From contig JAWPHD010001292.1 in the NCBI GenBank assembly GCA_037043455.1, forward strand, positions 1 through 64,000: a DNA stretch of 64,000 nt, in the 5' to 3' direction. The notes beneath the pieces were generated by a model. That model did no database searches and was not told where the DNA came from. It saw only the letters and a program-made list of their open reading frames with translations. The translations under genes were made by a program, and so were the position numbers. Shown here in pieces: positions 10,860 to 22,500 of the stretch. The DNA comes from Cyrtodaria siliqua. Taxonomy: Eukaryota > Mollusca > Bivalvia > Adapedonta > Hiatellidae. The first letter of the stretch is position 1. Each line of letters opens with the position of its first letter.

Positions 10860-11180
10860 ATCCTTTGCGTAGTATTATCAATTAGCAAATTTAACTCTTA
10901 AACATCATATCAACATTTCTCGGAGAGAAACATATAGTGAAAACCGCTACTAAGTTGTATCTAAAAATAAGTATTATTTGCATGACGTAGATACTACATT
11001 TACCACTGCGTGACTGCACGGGGAAATGAGGTAAATCTGAATTGTATAGCTGCACAACTATTACCAGATAATTGATAAATGCATTTACCTGTGGATTAAT
11101 TTACCTGTTCAAGGTTGTCTACCTCATCAAAGAAATCTTATACTCGCTTTTCACAGATATTGCAATGTGGCCGGAGAACT
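10860..11180 (-). repeat. ~420-bp dispersed repeat, copy 3 (shortened)
   Basis: This is the minus-strand copy in segment A. It lacks about 90 bp near 'gcaatgtggccggagaactt' that its duplicate at 49690-49780 retains. Confidence 0.65.
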
Positions 11181-11209
11181 TTAATTATTGTACAATGAAA
11201 AAGACAAAA

Positions 11210-11700
11210 TACACAGAAAGGGTGGTGAAGACAGGGTTACCGTCTTGGAGTGGTCAGTAGGCAATAAGGCCTACAGGTTAGCTCTAATCGACTTTATGTG
11301 TACACAATCCTTGCTATTATCCTGTCTTCATCGCCCAAATAGATAAGACAGTGTAAACAAAACTAGATCCCATCAAAAGGAATTCTCGAACAATAAAGTT
11401 CATATCCAGAGTAACTAACAGGAGTTTCAGTAGGTGCAATCATAGATTCCCAAGAGGTTGTCCAGTCATCGCACAAATGAAAAGTGAAGCGTAGTGGCTG
11501 ACTGCAGAGGGGTCAATCACTAAACATGCAGTGCGTTGTAATACTAAAGGGTCGTACCCTTTCCTGACGAACTTCCTGATTAATTTTGTAAAGTGGTCAG
11601 GAAACCCGCCAGATCCCTTTAACTTCCGAAGTTTATAGACCACATCTCCAAAAAATAAGGGTTGTGATATTCCTAGTCCAAATATGAAATTTTAGTATTA
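11210..11700 (-). pseudogene. Penelope-like element, second subfamily: RT C-terminus and 3' UTR
   Basis: On the minus strand the RT end reads VYKLRKLKGSGGFPDHFTKL, IRKFVRKGYDPLVLQRTACL and AMTGQPLGNL, ending in a stop at about 11440. It aligns with the copy at 32770-32980, not with the PVDPMMTPT subfamily. The downstream tail (11210-11440) carries 'ggcctta..gcctactgacc' and 'cgcccaaatagacaagacag'-like blocks. The rest of the RT is missing. Confidence 0.65.
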
Positions 11701-12329
11701 GTATTAACATAAAACCTTAATTTCGGCTTAAAAAGTTTACATATTGTAACATTAAAACATTTTATTGGTAATTTTAAACAGGTTATCGCCTTTTTTTTCA
11801 GTAAAAAATGTTTTTAAACATGTTTTATTGTCGAAATAAACGTTATAAAATTCCTGATAATATAAGCTTTCCCACCTATTAATGGAATTAAGGCGGGACC
11901 ACGTAATGTATGCTTCACAAAGCCTAAAATTCATTTTGACAACACTTGTTTATACAGCAATCGATCATACTTTACTTTTATTTTGGAATGAAAACCATTA
12001 TATCTAGCAAATAAAAGGTAGATAAATAGTATACTGCGTTAATATTTTGTTACTTACACCACTTTTGGTCGACTGATTTTTTTAAGTCACTCTACTCTAG
12101 AAAAAGTGGAATGTTCCATCATCGCCATTTTGGTTTTCGGCTGTTTACATGTAAATCTGGGTGGGTGTGGTGGTTGAGGGGGGTAATAGGAAGTGTTAGC
12201 GAATGGCTACGGCAAGATTACAAACAGATCCAGGAGCGCCTTGTTCATTCTATTTAATCATACCAGGTATGAAAACATATATAAAGTAATAAAAAAATAT
12301 CGATTCATATTTGACGTTTAGGCACCATG
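11701..12329. other. Segment A-specific sequence without recognised feature
   Basis: Absent from the matching place in segment B, where 'gagtcccaagag' joins directly to 'ttcgattcatattcgacg'. No coding or repeat signal recognised. Confidence 0.5.
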
Positions 12330-12560
12330 AAATGCACAGTAGGGTTATCGTCTTGGAACGGTCAGTGGCAAAATAGGCCGCTGGATGTTTAAACCATGTC
12401 CTAGGGTACACAAAACCTCACTCGTACTTTACTGTCATCCCAATAAAACGGGACAGTGTAAATAAATGTATCTCGCCAGGTTATATTCTCCAGCAAACAA
12501 GATATAATTAATAGGTATAACACACAGATGGTCATTTATATAAAAAAATCAAAAATAAAT
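12330..12560 (-). repeat. Penelope-like element 3' end, minus strand
   Basis: It contains 'cttggaacggtcagtggcaa', 'aataggccgctgg' and 'tcatcccaataaaacgggac' in minus-strand tail order. It abuts the ~270-bp unit at about 12570, again placing that unit next to an element end. Confidence 0.6.
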
Positions 12561-12569
12561 AAATACTGG

Positions 12570-12950
12570 AAGCAACAAACAAAGAGAGCAAGGTAGCAGA
12601 CTCGGTTTTATTTAGTCTGTTCATGAGAGATAATTATAAGATGCAACGCATCTCACGCCTCCTAGCACTGGCTTAAGCGATATTCTATTTTAAATCAACA
12701 CAGAATTGGCTTGATGATCCCAAAGGACCAGTAAATAATAACGCTACTGATTTTTAGCCAGGGCGACGTTTAACGGCCGCCACACAGCACTAAACAAACG
12801 CTAGTGTGAATGTTAATACATACTGAAAAGGTGATCCCTTGGAAGCAACAAACACAAACAAGAGAGACAAATAGTAGACTCGGTTTTATTGAGTCTGTTC
12901 ATGAGAAGAAATTATAAGATGCAAAACCTCTCACGCCTCATAGCCACAAA
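12570..12950 (+). repeat. ~270-bp two-hairpin units (about 1.4 copies)
   Basis: 'agcagactcggttttattta' near 12595 and 'tagtagactcggttttattg' near 12875 mark successive units. Between them lie 'ggcttaagcgatattc', 'cccaaaggaccagtaaa' and 'cagcactaaacaaacgctag'. Stems AGACT/AGTCT and TGAGA/TCTCA are intact in both. Confidence 0.7.
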
Positions 12951-14049
12951 GAATGTAAATGACTAAATGGTTTGGCAAAAGCCAGAGCGACAAGAAAACA
13001 AAACATTTAGGGTACAACAAGACACAATTTAAAACAAGCGTCAAACGTTAACTTCCTTTTAGGATTAGGTAGTCAACTAATTGATGAGCTAGCTGTCGAT
13101 ATGATGTTTTTGTCAAAAAAGAAAATGAGTCAATGCAAATAGATCAGAAACTCATGGCGTTGCGTTCGCCCTCATTATATGTTATGTTTTAGTTTTAGAT
13201 CAACGGAGTCGACGCCTCAAATGCTTATGGGATCTCTCTCAATAGCGTTTTGCTTTAAAATTTGGTTGGCTAATTTTGCTAAATGTCACAAGAATGATCA
13301 TTAAAATAACGTTTTTCAAATGTGTTAAAAGTTAGACAAAACATCCAAAATGGCCACCGTTGCATAACATAGCCCGCACCTTCTCCATTCTTCTTATAAA
13401 CCGTTATAAAACATAATTTGACAGTTGATTTTCAGAAATAAATTTAACATAGAACATAGACAAAGACCACAATTAACCAGACCCTTTTATGTCTGTGGTG
13501 TCGCATACTTTGCTTCTAATTTTCCTTGTAATCGTTGTTTGTTTGGTATACGTGTTTGTGATTGACTCTGTTCTGTGAATGCTACATTTCCTGCTCGACT
13601 TCCACTCATACTGTTAAAATGAAGGACAGATGTTTAATTCCTTTCATCAGGAATATTTGTACTCAAATAACATTTTCTCAAACATAATTGTCGGGCCATT
13701 ACTGCTGTTCTAACTGAAATATAAGTGTCGGATCATTACTCTTTAGAATACGGAAGCGTGATTTAATGGCAATTTGTCGTCCAATTTGGAAATCATCAGT
13801 ATTCATTTTGTGATAATGACGTTTTGATTGAATAAAATTCGATATAATTGTACTATATGGAAACATTTTCTGCGTCATCGATCATACAAGTATAAGTATA
13901 TCGGTCTTCAAGCTACATACCCTATTTACCCTATATACCCTATATTTATATTGCATACCGCTTTATAATAGTTTATTTGACTATTTCACCAGCTCATGGC
14001 GAACGCGAGTATATAAGATATCAACTCTAGTTTATTAGTTTTTCCTTAA
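12951..14049. other. Mostly unannotated; 13285-14049 duplicated in segment B
   Basis: 12951-13060 has scattered Penelope-like tail similarity. 13285-14049 matches 50350-51082 closely. No coding capacity was recognised in it. Confidence 0.5.
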
Positions 14050-14196
14050 CACATGTGTTCTTTATATCACTGACCTTTCCAAGGCGGTAACCCTTTTAAG
14101 TTTGTAATGTCATATCTTGCTTTTTATTCAACTTTGTAGTTCTCGTTTGTTTCTGTGCGTGTATGTGGTTGACTTTAGTCCATGAATGCTACAGTT
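14050..14196 (+). repeat. Penelope-like 3' end leading into the 42-bp array
   Basis: 'cactgacctttccaaggcgg', 'ttgtaatgtcatatcttgct' and 'gtggttgactttagtcc' reproduce the tail found at 51480-51600 and 48500-48640. The 42-bp array grows out of the last part of this tail. Confidence 0.6.
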
Positions 14197-14826
14197 CCTG
14201 TTCACCTTTTATATCTACTTGTACACAGGACTACATTTCCTGCTCACCTTTTATATCTACTTGTACACAGGACTGCATTTCCTGCTCACCTTTTATATCT
14301 ACTTGTACACAGGACTACATTTCCTGTTCACTTATTATATCTACTTGTACACAGGACTACATTTCCTGTTCACTTATTATATCTACTTGTACACAGGACT
14401 CATTTCCTGCTCACCTTTTATATCTACTTGTACACATGACTGCATTTCCTGCTCACCTTTTATATCTACTTGTACACAGGACTGCATTTCCTGCTCACCT
14501 TTTATGTCTACTTGTACACAGGACTACATTTCCTGCTCACCTTTTATATCTACTTGTACACAGGACTACATTTCCTGCTCACCTTTTATATCTACTTGTA
14601 CACAGGACTGCATTTCCTGCTCACCTTTTATATCTACTTGTACACAGGACTACATTTTCTGTTCACTTTTTATATCTACTTGTACACAGGACTACATTTC
14701 CTGTTCACCTTTTATATCTTCTTATACACAGGACTGCATTTCCTGCTCACCTTTTATATCTTCTTATACACAGGACTGCATTTCCTGTTCACCTTTTATA
14801 TCTTCTTATACACAGGACTACATTTG
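14197..14826 (+). repeat. 42-bp minisatellite, about 15 units, open in all forward frames
   Basis: The unit runs from 'ctgctcaccttttatatcta' to 'cttgtacacaggactacatt'. The period of 42 is divisible by three and the unit has no stop in any forward frame, so three long overlapping frames appear (14-residue repeats such as LLYLLVHRTAFPAH). One unit near 14396 lacks two bases and switches the peptide repeat. The segment B counterpart has a single unit at 51618-51660. I read this as non-coding. Confidence 0.85.
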
Positions 14827-14925
14827 CTTTATAGACATCTAGTAGTGCACATCGTGCACATCGTGCACATCGTACTTGTACACAGGTAGCACTATAATTT
14901 TCCTGAAAAGAACAAAACATTTCTT

Positions 14926-14992
14926 CTCTCGGGACTCGAACTTCTGATTTACAGTAAGACTGAACAACCATGTAGCTACCGAAAACTTTTGA
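14926..14992 (-). mobile_element. tRNA-like sequence, probably a SINE head
   Basis: The minus strand reads 'ggtagctacatggttg' (A-box-like), 'actgtaaatc' (anticodon-like, Tyr-GTA by position) and 'agttcgagtcccg' (B box). The acceptor stem is not convincing, so a tRNA-derived SINE or a pseudo-tRNA is likelier than a working tRNA gene. The same sequence occurs at 51750-51812. Confidence 0.45.
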
Positions 14993-15543
14993 AGAAATGG
15001 TATGTTTAGTACCATTTATTAGAATGAGGAAATAAGTTAACGTATTTGATAAAAACTCCGATAAAGGGAGATATAAAGGTCGAACAGGAAATGTAGCATT
15101 CACGGACCCCATTAAACCAAAAACACGCATAGAAACAAACAATAATTACAAAGATGAAATAAAGGTATGATATCCGCCATAAAAGGGTTGAAATGTATTA
15201 GTATAAATTCCACCATTTCGCGCATGCACATTAACCTTGCGTAGTGTAAAGCATATGTTATTAAATTAAAAAAAGAAATCCTGTACAAAAAGTTTAAGTT
15301 ATCGCGATTCATTATTTAGTAGTGAATACGTTGATTTAGAAATGTTACATTTCGTTGGTTTAGTGGTTATTATAATATATTCCTACGGTTCTGTTGCGTA
15401 TCAGAAATAATAGCTTAACTGAGTTGGAATTATTTAGCATAGCTAATATTAAACATAATAAAAAAGAAAGAGTTACTAATGGTCAACTATAGCATCGACA
15501 TTTAATGATAAAGTTTATGAATGCGTAGCTGGAAAATACTTAA

Positions 15544-16087
15544 AGGGAATGTAGCGACACAGCCAAACAAGCTCTGTTATTGGGAGTTCTGAAAATCTTG
15601 GAAAAAGGTGAAAGAATTATCAAAATCGGATGATAAACAAAAAAGATATGACCATTTAAAGGTTGTTCTAAAACGAATATGGGAGCCGCCATTTTTAGAA
15701 CTATGATGTCATAGTTCCACATTACCATATATGGAATATTGATAAATATCATTTAAAACAATGAAAATCACTGCATATGAATGATTTTTTTTACTGGTCA
15801 TATAAAGCATTATTGCCATTAAGTATTACATATTTTTCATACAGTTGCTGTCATATTTTCCCCATAAATCAGTAAATTTTCATATTTATAAATATTCCAT
15901 ATATGGTCATTTAGAACCGTGATGTTATAGCTCCCAAAATGGCCGCTTGCATATCCGTTTCAACAGAAACTTCAATTGATCATATCTTTTTTGTTTATCA
16001 TCCGATTTTGACAATTCTTTCACCCCTATTCATTTATTTCAGAACTCTTAGTAATAAAGATGGTTTGGCTGTGTCGCTATATTCCCT
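15544..16087. mobile_element. Fold-back MITE, 544 bp, with TTAA duplication
   Basis: The ends are AGGGAAT and ATTCCCT, each flanked by TTAA (15540-15543 and 16088-16091). The arms are similar over about 220 bp: 'gtagcgacacagccaaac', 'tcggatgataaacaaaaaag' and 'attccatatatgg' recur in reverse complement on the right. It has no transposase. TTAA duplication is known for the piggyBac and Kolobok superfamilies; which one moved this element is not determined. Confidence 0.75.
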
Positions 16088-16166
16088 TTAAACTATATTT
16101 CATAGTAATACGAAAACAAATGTGCCAACACACGGTCCGCAGTTCTTACTCATTGGGAAGTTCATG

Positions 16167-16400
16167 CCAAACTCTCTGTTACAAATACTCACACAATACA
16201 CAAGCTGAGGAGTAATTAAGATATAAATTAGAGCTTGAATGACAATATAATAACGCGTGATGCTGTAAAACACCTAAGTTCATTGCCAAACTCTCTTTTA
16301 CAAATACTCACACAATACACAAACTGAGGAGTAATTAAGATATAAATTAGAGCTTGAATGACAATATAATAACGCGTGATGCTGTAAAACACCTAATGGC
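16167..16400 (+). repeat. 119-bp sequence in tandem duplicate
   Basis: 'ccaaactctct...acaaatactcacac' through 'gctgtaaaacacctaa' occurs at 16167 and again at 16286 with only a few differences, indicating a recent tandem duplication. Confidence 0.8.
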
Positions 16401-16924
16401 AGATGTGTTAAACTGTGTCATCGAAATGAAGAAAGCTTTACACGTCCTCACAGATAAATTCAGTGAAAGACTGACACCGCGCGGTGTAACTCGGGGCAAC
16501 GCCCAAAGATCGTAGACAATGTACATATTACTCGGTTATATTGAAGTTCAGCCTGATTAACACATATAACAGTAATAGCAACGTCAGGAACAATGCGGCC
16601 CCTGAGTTCAGTGAGGAAGATTTAAATATAAGGATTTTGGATAATGTATTGCATCTACCCTGAAAATACAACAAAAATAAACAAATTATACAAATTAAAC
16701 ATAGAACATAGACAAAGATCATTTTAATAGTTTGCTAAACTATATGTCACGTTTAATGGTATTTCAAGATGAGAGCTATGTTTTAATAGTGTTCAAGATA
16801 TTTTATTATTACATGAAACACGTAAGGAGTAAATGACAATTTGACTAGGTCAATTCTGGCAGAGATGAACCAATACTTTTTCAAAAGTATCTTAATTTTA
16901 AATGTACCACTGTTGTATGGTGCT

Positions 16925-17070
16925 GCGAGACTTAGCCGGTGCTAGGGAGCGTGACAGGACTTCTACCTTATATTACTTCTCATGAACAGACTTAATAAAA
17001 CAGTCAGCAACTTTTTCCTCTTATTTGTGTTTGTTGCTTCCAAGGGATCTCCTATCCAGTATTCATTTTA
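16925..17070 (-). repeat. ~270-bp two-hairpin unit, partial
   Basis: 'ttagccggtgctagggagcg', 'ttctcatgaacagacttaat' and 'ttgtttgttgcttccaaggg'-like phrases mark the hairpin half in minus orientation. Stem 1 is imperfect here. Confidence 0.6.
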
Positions 17071-17356
17071 AATAATATTGATCTAATAGCTAATTTAATA
17101 GCGTTGTAAGCCCCACTGGATCGCTATTAGCGACATCTGAACATTAGCTACGTTTTAAGAGATAATGTACACATTTCTAAAACATTAAACGCCAGTGTAA
17201 GAAATATAGACAATTTAAATTATAACATGCACACGTTAACACCAGTGACCCCGTTTGCAACTGATTATTCAAAGACAATAACCCTTTTGTCAACCCTTTT
17301 ATGTATTTGATGTCTTATTTGCTGTTGAATATCGATACTTCAGTGTGAATATTGTT

Positions 17357-17572
17357 ATAACCCTTAACCCGCTTATCACGACTATAATAGCCTTTGCGTC
17401 CATTGTTAACCCAGATCAGCCTACGAGTAACTCACAGGCTGATCAGGGTTTATATGTCCGGTTGCTGATCAGTCATTTTCCCCAAAACACCCCTTTGTCA
17501 CACAAATGGAATTGTCTTAATTCGTAGAAAGAACAGTCCATTATATATATGTAGCGGGGTAAGGGTTACATG
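17357..17572. mobile_element. ~215-bp MITE with TAACCCTTA-type ends
   Basis: The left end TAACCCTTAACCCGCT pairs with the right end AGCGGGGTAAGGGTTA, with one mismatch. Internal markers are 'agcctttgcgtccattgt' and 'agaacagtccattatata'. A diverged full copy lies at 46810-46976 and a right half at 53145-53240. The target duplication is unclear. Confidence 0.6.
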
Positions 17573-18369
17573 CCTGAGTAATGTGATCAACGTTTGAGTC
17601 AACTTTTACAGTAGCGTGATGTAGCTACAAACGTTTTTATTAAATAAAGTGTAGGAACGTTTGGGTCTTCCCACGTATATAAAGTGGGACAGATACGACT
17701 TATGAAATTATTGATTTATACCATACGACGAAGTATATACGCCGTCATATTTGACAGTTCCATTTTCAAGCAGTCATTTATTGTCGGAACTTCATTTTGA
17801 TGGAAGCAATATAAATTGTTAACAATGTAAATAGTTGCGAAAGGTCCTCCTTAGAATAATTAAAATACGGAAACCTACTGTAAGCTCGCATACAATTGTC
17901 TGCACAAACTGATTAAGTTCAATATTATCATCCAAAATGAAAAAAAAAGTAATACTCACAGAGTTTATAACTGGGTGCACAAGTCTTACCATATCCAGTA
18001 AGTTTAAGTAGTTTCTAGTTGATTGCAAATTTTGATTAAAATGAATATGTCTACATAAGTCCAATGGGTTGTGTTTACTAAATGGATGATAAAGGTCGCG
18101 TAAGCATTCTCAGAATCGATTGAAATAACGCATCGTGCCCTAATCTTAGTATCAGATTCCTCGGGTTCTGAGGAACGAGGCTGAGAGGAGTTTTGCATAA
18201 ACATGGACCGAAGAAACCGATGGGCGTTGGTAAGGCTCGAAACCACCATCGCTTGATTCATAGTTTACCGTGCTATCCACGACCTATTTATCAAATTACA
18301 AAATTTGACTTTGTGTCCGTAAAAAACGTTTGCTTATAGTTGTTAGTATTTATAATGTATTAGATTTGT
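17573..18369. other. No gene recognised; part duplicated in segment B
   Basis: 17573-17930 matches 53230-53585. Minus-strand frames at 17819-18261 show no family features and are not called. Confidence 0.5.
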
Positions 18370-18372
18370 TTT

Positions 18373-18466
18373 GGGATATATGCACGTGTTTTTCCACGTA
18401 TTAAAATATTGCGCGATTTTAGGAACGCAGTATTTATCCGTGGAAGAGCATGTGCATATATCCAAA
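18373..18466. repeat. Imperfect fold-back of about 94 bp
   Basis: 'ggatatatgcacgtg' at the left pairs with 'catgtgcatatatcc' at the right, around a loop with further 'ccacgt' and 'ccgtgg' pairing. It could be a small palindromic element. Confidence 0.45.
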
Positions 18467-18582
18467 TATAGTCAGCTACAAAGCTAATAAAATTTGTATT
18501 GCATACACATTTAATAATTAGAACAAAATATAGGTTTTAACATTTAATTTTAATCAAAAACATCCACAATGAAATCAACATA

Positions 18583-19066
18583 CACTCAAGTGATATGAAA
18601 ACGCAACACGGGAATTTCCGCTATATATTGTATATACTACACACTTAATTGCACATAATATTCCAAAGAAATCCCAAGATGTTTTTTAAAAAGAAAGTTG
18701 CAGTTAACTAGAGAAAGGACACAACTGTGATGTTGTAGACGTTTTAATCACACTACACTTTGTAACAAGAACTTCATAAATGTTGAAGTAGCTCTTTGAA
18801 AAATTGAGCTAGTTCAGTACTGTATTTAACGTAAATAGTTTGCAAAATGTTGCGTCATAAGTTTGCTCACATGATTGAGCCAAACGCGTACTCTGTGAAT
18901 AATGAAACATTGAAGGAATACTATTTGCTGTATTAATTATTGTTTTAGTATTTTTTCCAAAAGGAAAGGTCTTACGTAGCCATGTACCATTCGATTAAAA
19001 GCAGCATATTGTACATACAATATATAGCGGAAATTCCCGTGTTGCGTTTTCATACCACTTTCAGTG
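18583..19066. mobile_element. 484-bp MITE with long terminal inverted repeats and TA duplication
   Basis: Inverted ends of about 60 bp start CACTCAAGTGATATGAAAAC on the left and CACTGAAAGTGGTATGAAAA as the reverse complement of the right. A nearly perfect core follows, containing 'cgggaatttccgctatat'. TA flanks both ends (18581-18582, 19067-19068), as expected for Tc1/mariner-type insertion. The interior is non-coding. The segment B counterpart lacks this region. Confidence 0.75.
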
Positions 19067-19068
19067 TA

Positions 19069-19644
19069 GTACTACGATATTTGTTTTTATCACGTGACAT
19101 ACTTCCTGTGAAGTAATATATGCGATGTACATGAAACTATAAAGAGCACCAATCCCGAACGAGATTGCAAAAGTATATTCAAGTACACACCCAATATGAC
19201 TATACACCACGTCGGATATGGACTTATACTGACGTTTCCAGATACTCTGAATGTAAACGGAGTTTGTACAATGCATATGCAATAATCATGTTTTATTTAT
19301 ATGTGGATATATTTACGAAAGCATTAGTTTTCGACCGATTTCTTTTAAACAATCATTCCTTGATTTATAATCTTTTTGTTCCGTTAACAATCATTTTAAA
19401 AATAGCAAGGAAACGTCGTTGTGTGAGAGTATTTTTACGAGTGACATTTAGCTGAATCGATGCTCACAATGGTAAATAATTGTGTGGTGGTATTTTTATG
19501 AGTCGTCGATATTTTGACAGATTACCGCACATTTCTTAATAGAGAAGAAAGTTACAAATGGCACGAAACCATTTTGAATTGCATGGTTAACTACTGTCAT
19601 TTGGTATGTGGCGACTTCGAGCACAAAAACGAGGTTATTTATTA
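19069..19644. other. No feature recognised
   Basis: Between the TA element and the 58-bp array. Short frames on both strands (19061-19455) overlap each other and have no recognisable domains. Confidence 0.5.
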
Positions 19645-21215
19645 ATATTAATATTCAGTGTTTCCAAGTATTCAATGCGTAATTATACATAACCGCATAT
19701 AAAATATTAATATTCAGTGTTTCACTGTATTCAATGCGTAATTATACATAACCGCATATAAATATTAATATTCAGTGTTTCACAGTATTCAATGCGTAAT
19801 TATACATAACCGCATATAAATATTAATATTCAGTGTTTCACAGTATTCAATACGTAATTACACATAACCGCATATAAATATTAATATTCAGTGTTTCACA
19901 GTATTCAATGCGTAATTACACATAACCGCATATAAATATTAATATTCAGTGTTTCACAATATTCAATGCGTAATTATACATAACCGCATATAAAATATTA
20001 ATATTCAGTGTTTAACAGTATTCAATGCGTAAGTATACATAACCGTATATAAATATTAATATTCAGTGTTTCACAGTAGTCAATGCGTAATTATACATAA
20101 CATATATATATATTAATATTCAGTGTTTCACAGTATTCACTACGTAATAACACATAACCGCATATAAATATTAATATCTAGTGTTTCAAAGTATTCAATG
20201 CGTTATTACACATAACCGCATATAAATAATAATATCCAGTGTTTCCAAGTAGTCAATGCGTAATTATACATAACCGCATATAAATATTAATATTAATATC
20301 CAGTGTTTCCAAGTAGTCAATGCGTAATTATACATAACCGCATATAAATATTAATATTAATATTCAGTGTTTCAAAGTATTCACTACGTAATTATACATA
20401 ACAGCATATACATATTAATATTCAGTGTTTCACACTGTTCAATACGTAATTATACATAACCGCATATAAAATATAAATATCCAGTGTTTCCAAGTATTCA
20501 ATGCGTAATTATACATAACCGCATATAAAATATTAATATTTAGTGTTTCACAGTATTCACTACGTAATTACACATAACCGCATATAAATAATAATATCCA
20601 GTGTTTCAAAGTATTCAATGCGTAATTACACATAACCGCATATAAATATTAATATCCAGTGTTTAAAAGTATTCAATGCGTAATTACACATAACCGCATA
20701 TAAATATTAATATCCAGTGTTTCCAAGTAGTCAATGCGTAATTATACATAACCGCATATAAATATTAATATTAATATCCAGTGTTTCCAAGTAGTCAATG
20801 CGTAATTATACATAACCGCATATAAATATTAATATTAATATTCAGTGTTTCAAAGTATTCACTACGTAATTATACATAACAGCATATACATATTAATATT
20901 CAGTGTTTCACACTGTTCAATACGTAATTATACATAACCGCATATAAAATATAAATATCCAGTGTTTCCAAGTATTCAATGTGTAATTATACATAACATA
21001 TATATATATTAATATTCAGTGTTTCACAGTATTCACTACGTAATTATACATAACAGCATATACATATTAATACTCAGTGTTTCACACTGTTCAATTCGTA
21101 ATTATACATAACCATATATAAATATTACTATTCAGTGTTTCAAAGTATTCAATGCGTAATTATACATAACCGCATATAAATATCAATATTCAAAGTATTC
21201 AATGTATACATAACC
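19645..21215 (+). repeat. 58-bp AT-rich satellite, about 27 units
   Basis: The unit runs 'aatattaatattcagtgttt', 'cacagtattcaatgcgtaat' and 'tatacataaccgcatata'. The spacing of 'attatacata' is 58 bp (19741, 19799). Variants include CCAGTG for TCAGTG, ACTACG for AATGCG, and an extra AATATT. A block of about eight units is repeated (20227-20502 and 20707-20984). A smaller array of the same unit is at 53670-54080. Confidence 0.9.
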
Positions 21216-21889
21216 ACATATTTTTATATTCAATGGCTCATTCTTTAGTATTCCTTTCAAAAGTCGTCATTCTGTAGTTTTCAATGTTTCACTAGAATTA
21301 AACAAGTATTCTTGCCATAATTGCTTATAAGACATTCACGAAAACCACTGTTGTAAACTCAAGGAAGGAAAGTTACATTTTAAAAGGATTGTATAAAATT
21401 TAATATGTGTCATCCCACAAGCTGGTTCAGTTAAACACATAGCACATACGTGCATAGATAAATACTACAATGTACTATGCAATATAACTATTTGAAATAA
21501 ATAAACAAGTTTTGCAAATAAATATAAAACTTATAATATATAACAAAAAACAGTTCAATTTAATTATAAATTCTGAGGATGATGGAAACTATTCAAAAAT
21601 ACATCATGCATGTTGTACCACCTGCAAGCATCCTAGGCCAATAGTACACAATTATTATAGCAGTATGTATCAACCAGTTGTGGCGATTTCAATAAGTTTA
21701 CAATATGTTTGTATATAACCAGTTTGTTTGTTGTCTAACGTCAATTTCAGCACATTTTAGGATACTAATGATGGTCGATTTTTTTTTGTGGTAGACGCTG
21801 ACCACCCAATTATTCCTGGGTATAAACAGTACTGTATACCTCCCACCATCCGTACGAATTAACACTTTCTCACATACAAGTTGAGCTCA
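21216..21889. other. Duplicated spacer, no gene recognised
   Basis: It matches 54130-54840 in segment B, including 'ttcacgaaaaccactgttgt' and 'ctcccaccatccgtacga'. No coding signal. Confidence 0.5.
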
Positions 21890-22500
21890 CAGTGAGAATC
21901 GAACCCGCAGCGGTGAGAGGGGAGAAGGTTATGATCACCTGTGCAGTATTTATTGACATTCACACTAGAGTTTGTTTCCTGTGTGACGGCCGTAAAAAGT
22001 CGCCCGACTACAACTCAGTAGTGTTATTATTTACTGGTCCTTTGGGACCATCAAGCCCTTTCTGTGTTGCTTCAAACTAGAGTATCGCTTAAGCCGGTGC
22101 TAGGAGGCGTGAGAGGTGTTGCATCTTATAATTATCTCTCATTAACAGACTCAATAAAACCGAGTCTGCTACTTTTCTCTCTTGTTTGTGTTTGTTGCTT
22201 CCAGGCAATCACCTTTTCAGTATTTATTGACATTCACACTAACGTATGTTTAGTGCTGTGTGGAGGACGTAAAAAGTCGCCCGACTATAAATCAGTAGTG
22301 TTATTATTTACTGGTCCTTTGGGATCATCAAGCCTTTTCTGTGTTGCCTTAAAGTAGAATATCGCTGAAGCCGATGCTAGGAGGCGTTGCATCTTACAAT
22401 TACCTCTCATGAACAGACTCAATAAAACCGAGTCTGCTACTTTTCTCTCTTGTTTGTATTTGTTGCTTCCAAGGGATCACCATTTCAATATGTATTACAA
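21890..22500 (-). repeat. ~270-bp two-hairpin units, about 2.2 copies
   Basis: 'caccttttcagtatttattg' and variants recur at 21940, 22207 and 22478 (267-271 bp apart). Each copy has 'aagccggtgctaggaggcgt', 'gagaggtgttgcatctta' and 'cagactcaataaaaccgagt', giving intact stem 1 and stem 2. The left edge also carries 'gagaatcgaacccgcagcgg', a reverse B-box-like phrase. Confidence 0.75.

Noticed and set aside
14163..14889. Four long plus-strand reading frames with 14-residue repeats
   Set aside because: They are products of a 42-bp tandem unit that lacks stops in every forward frame; no start context or family.
18004..18261. 85-codon minus-strand frame
   Set aside because: No recognisable domain, poor composition for a protein, and no splice or promoter context.
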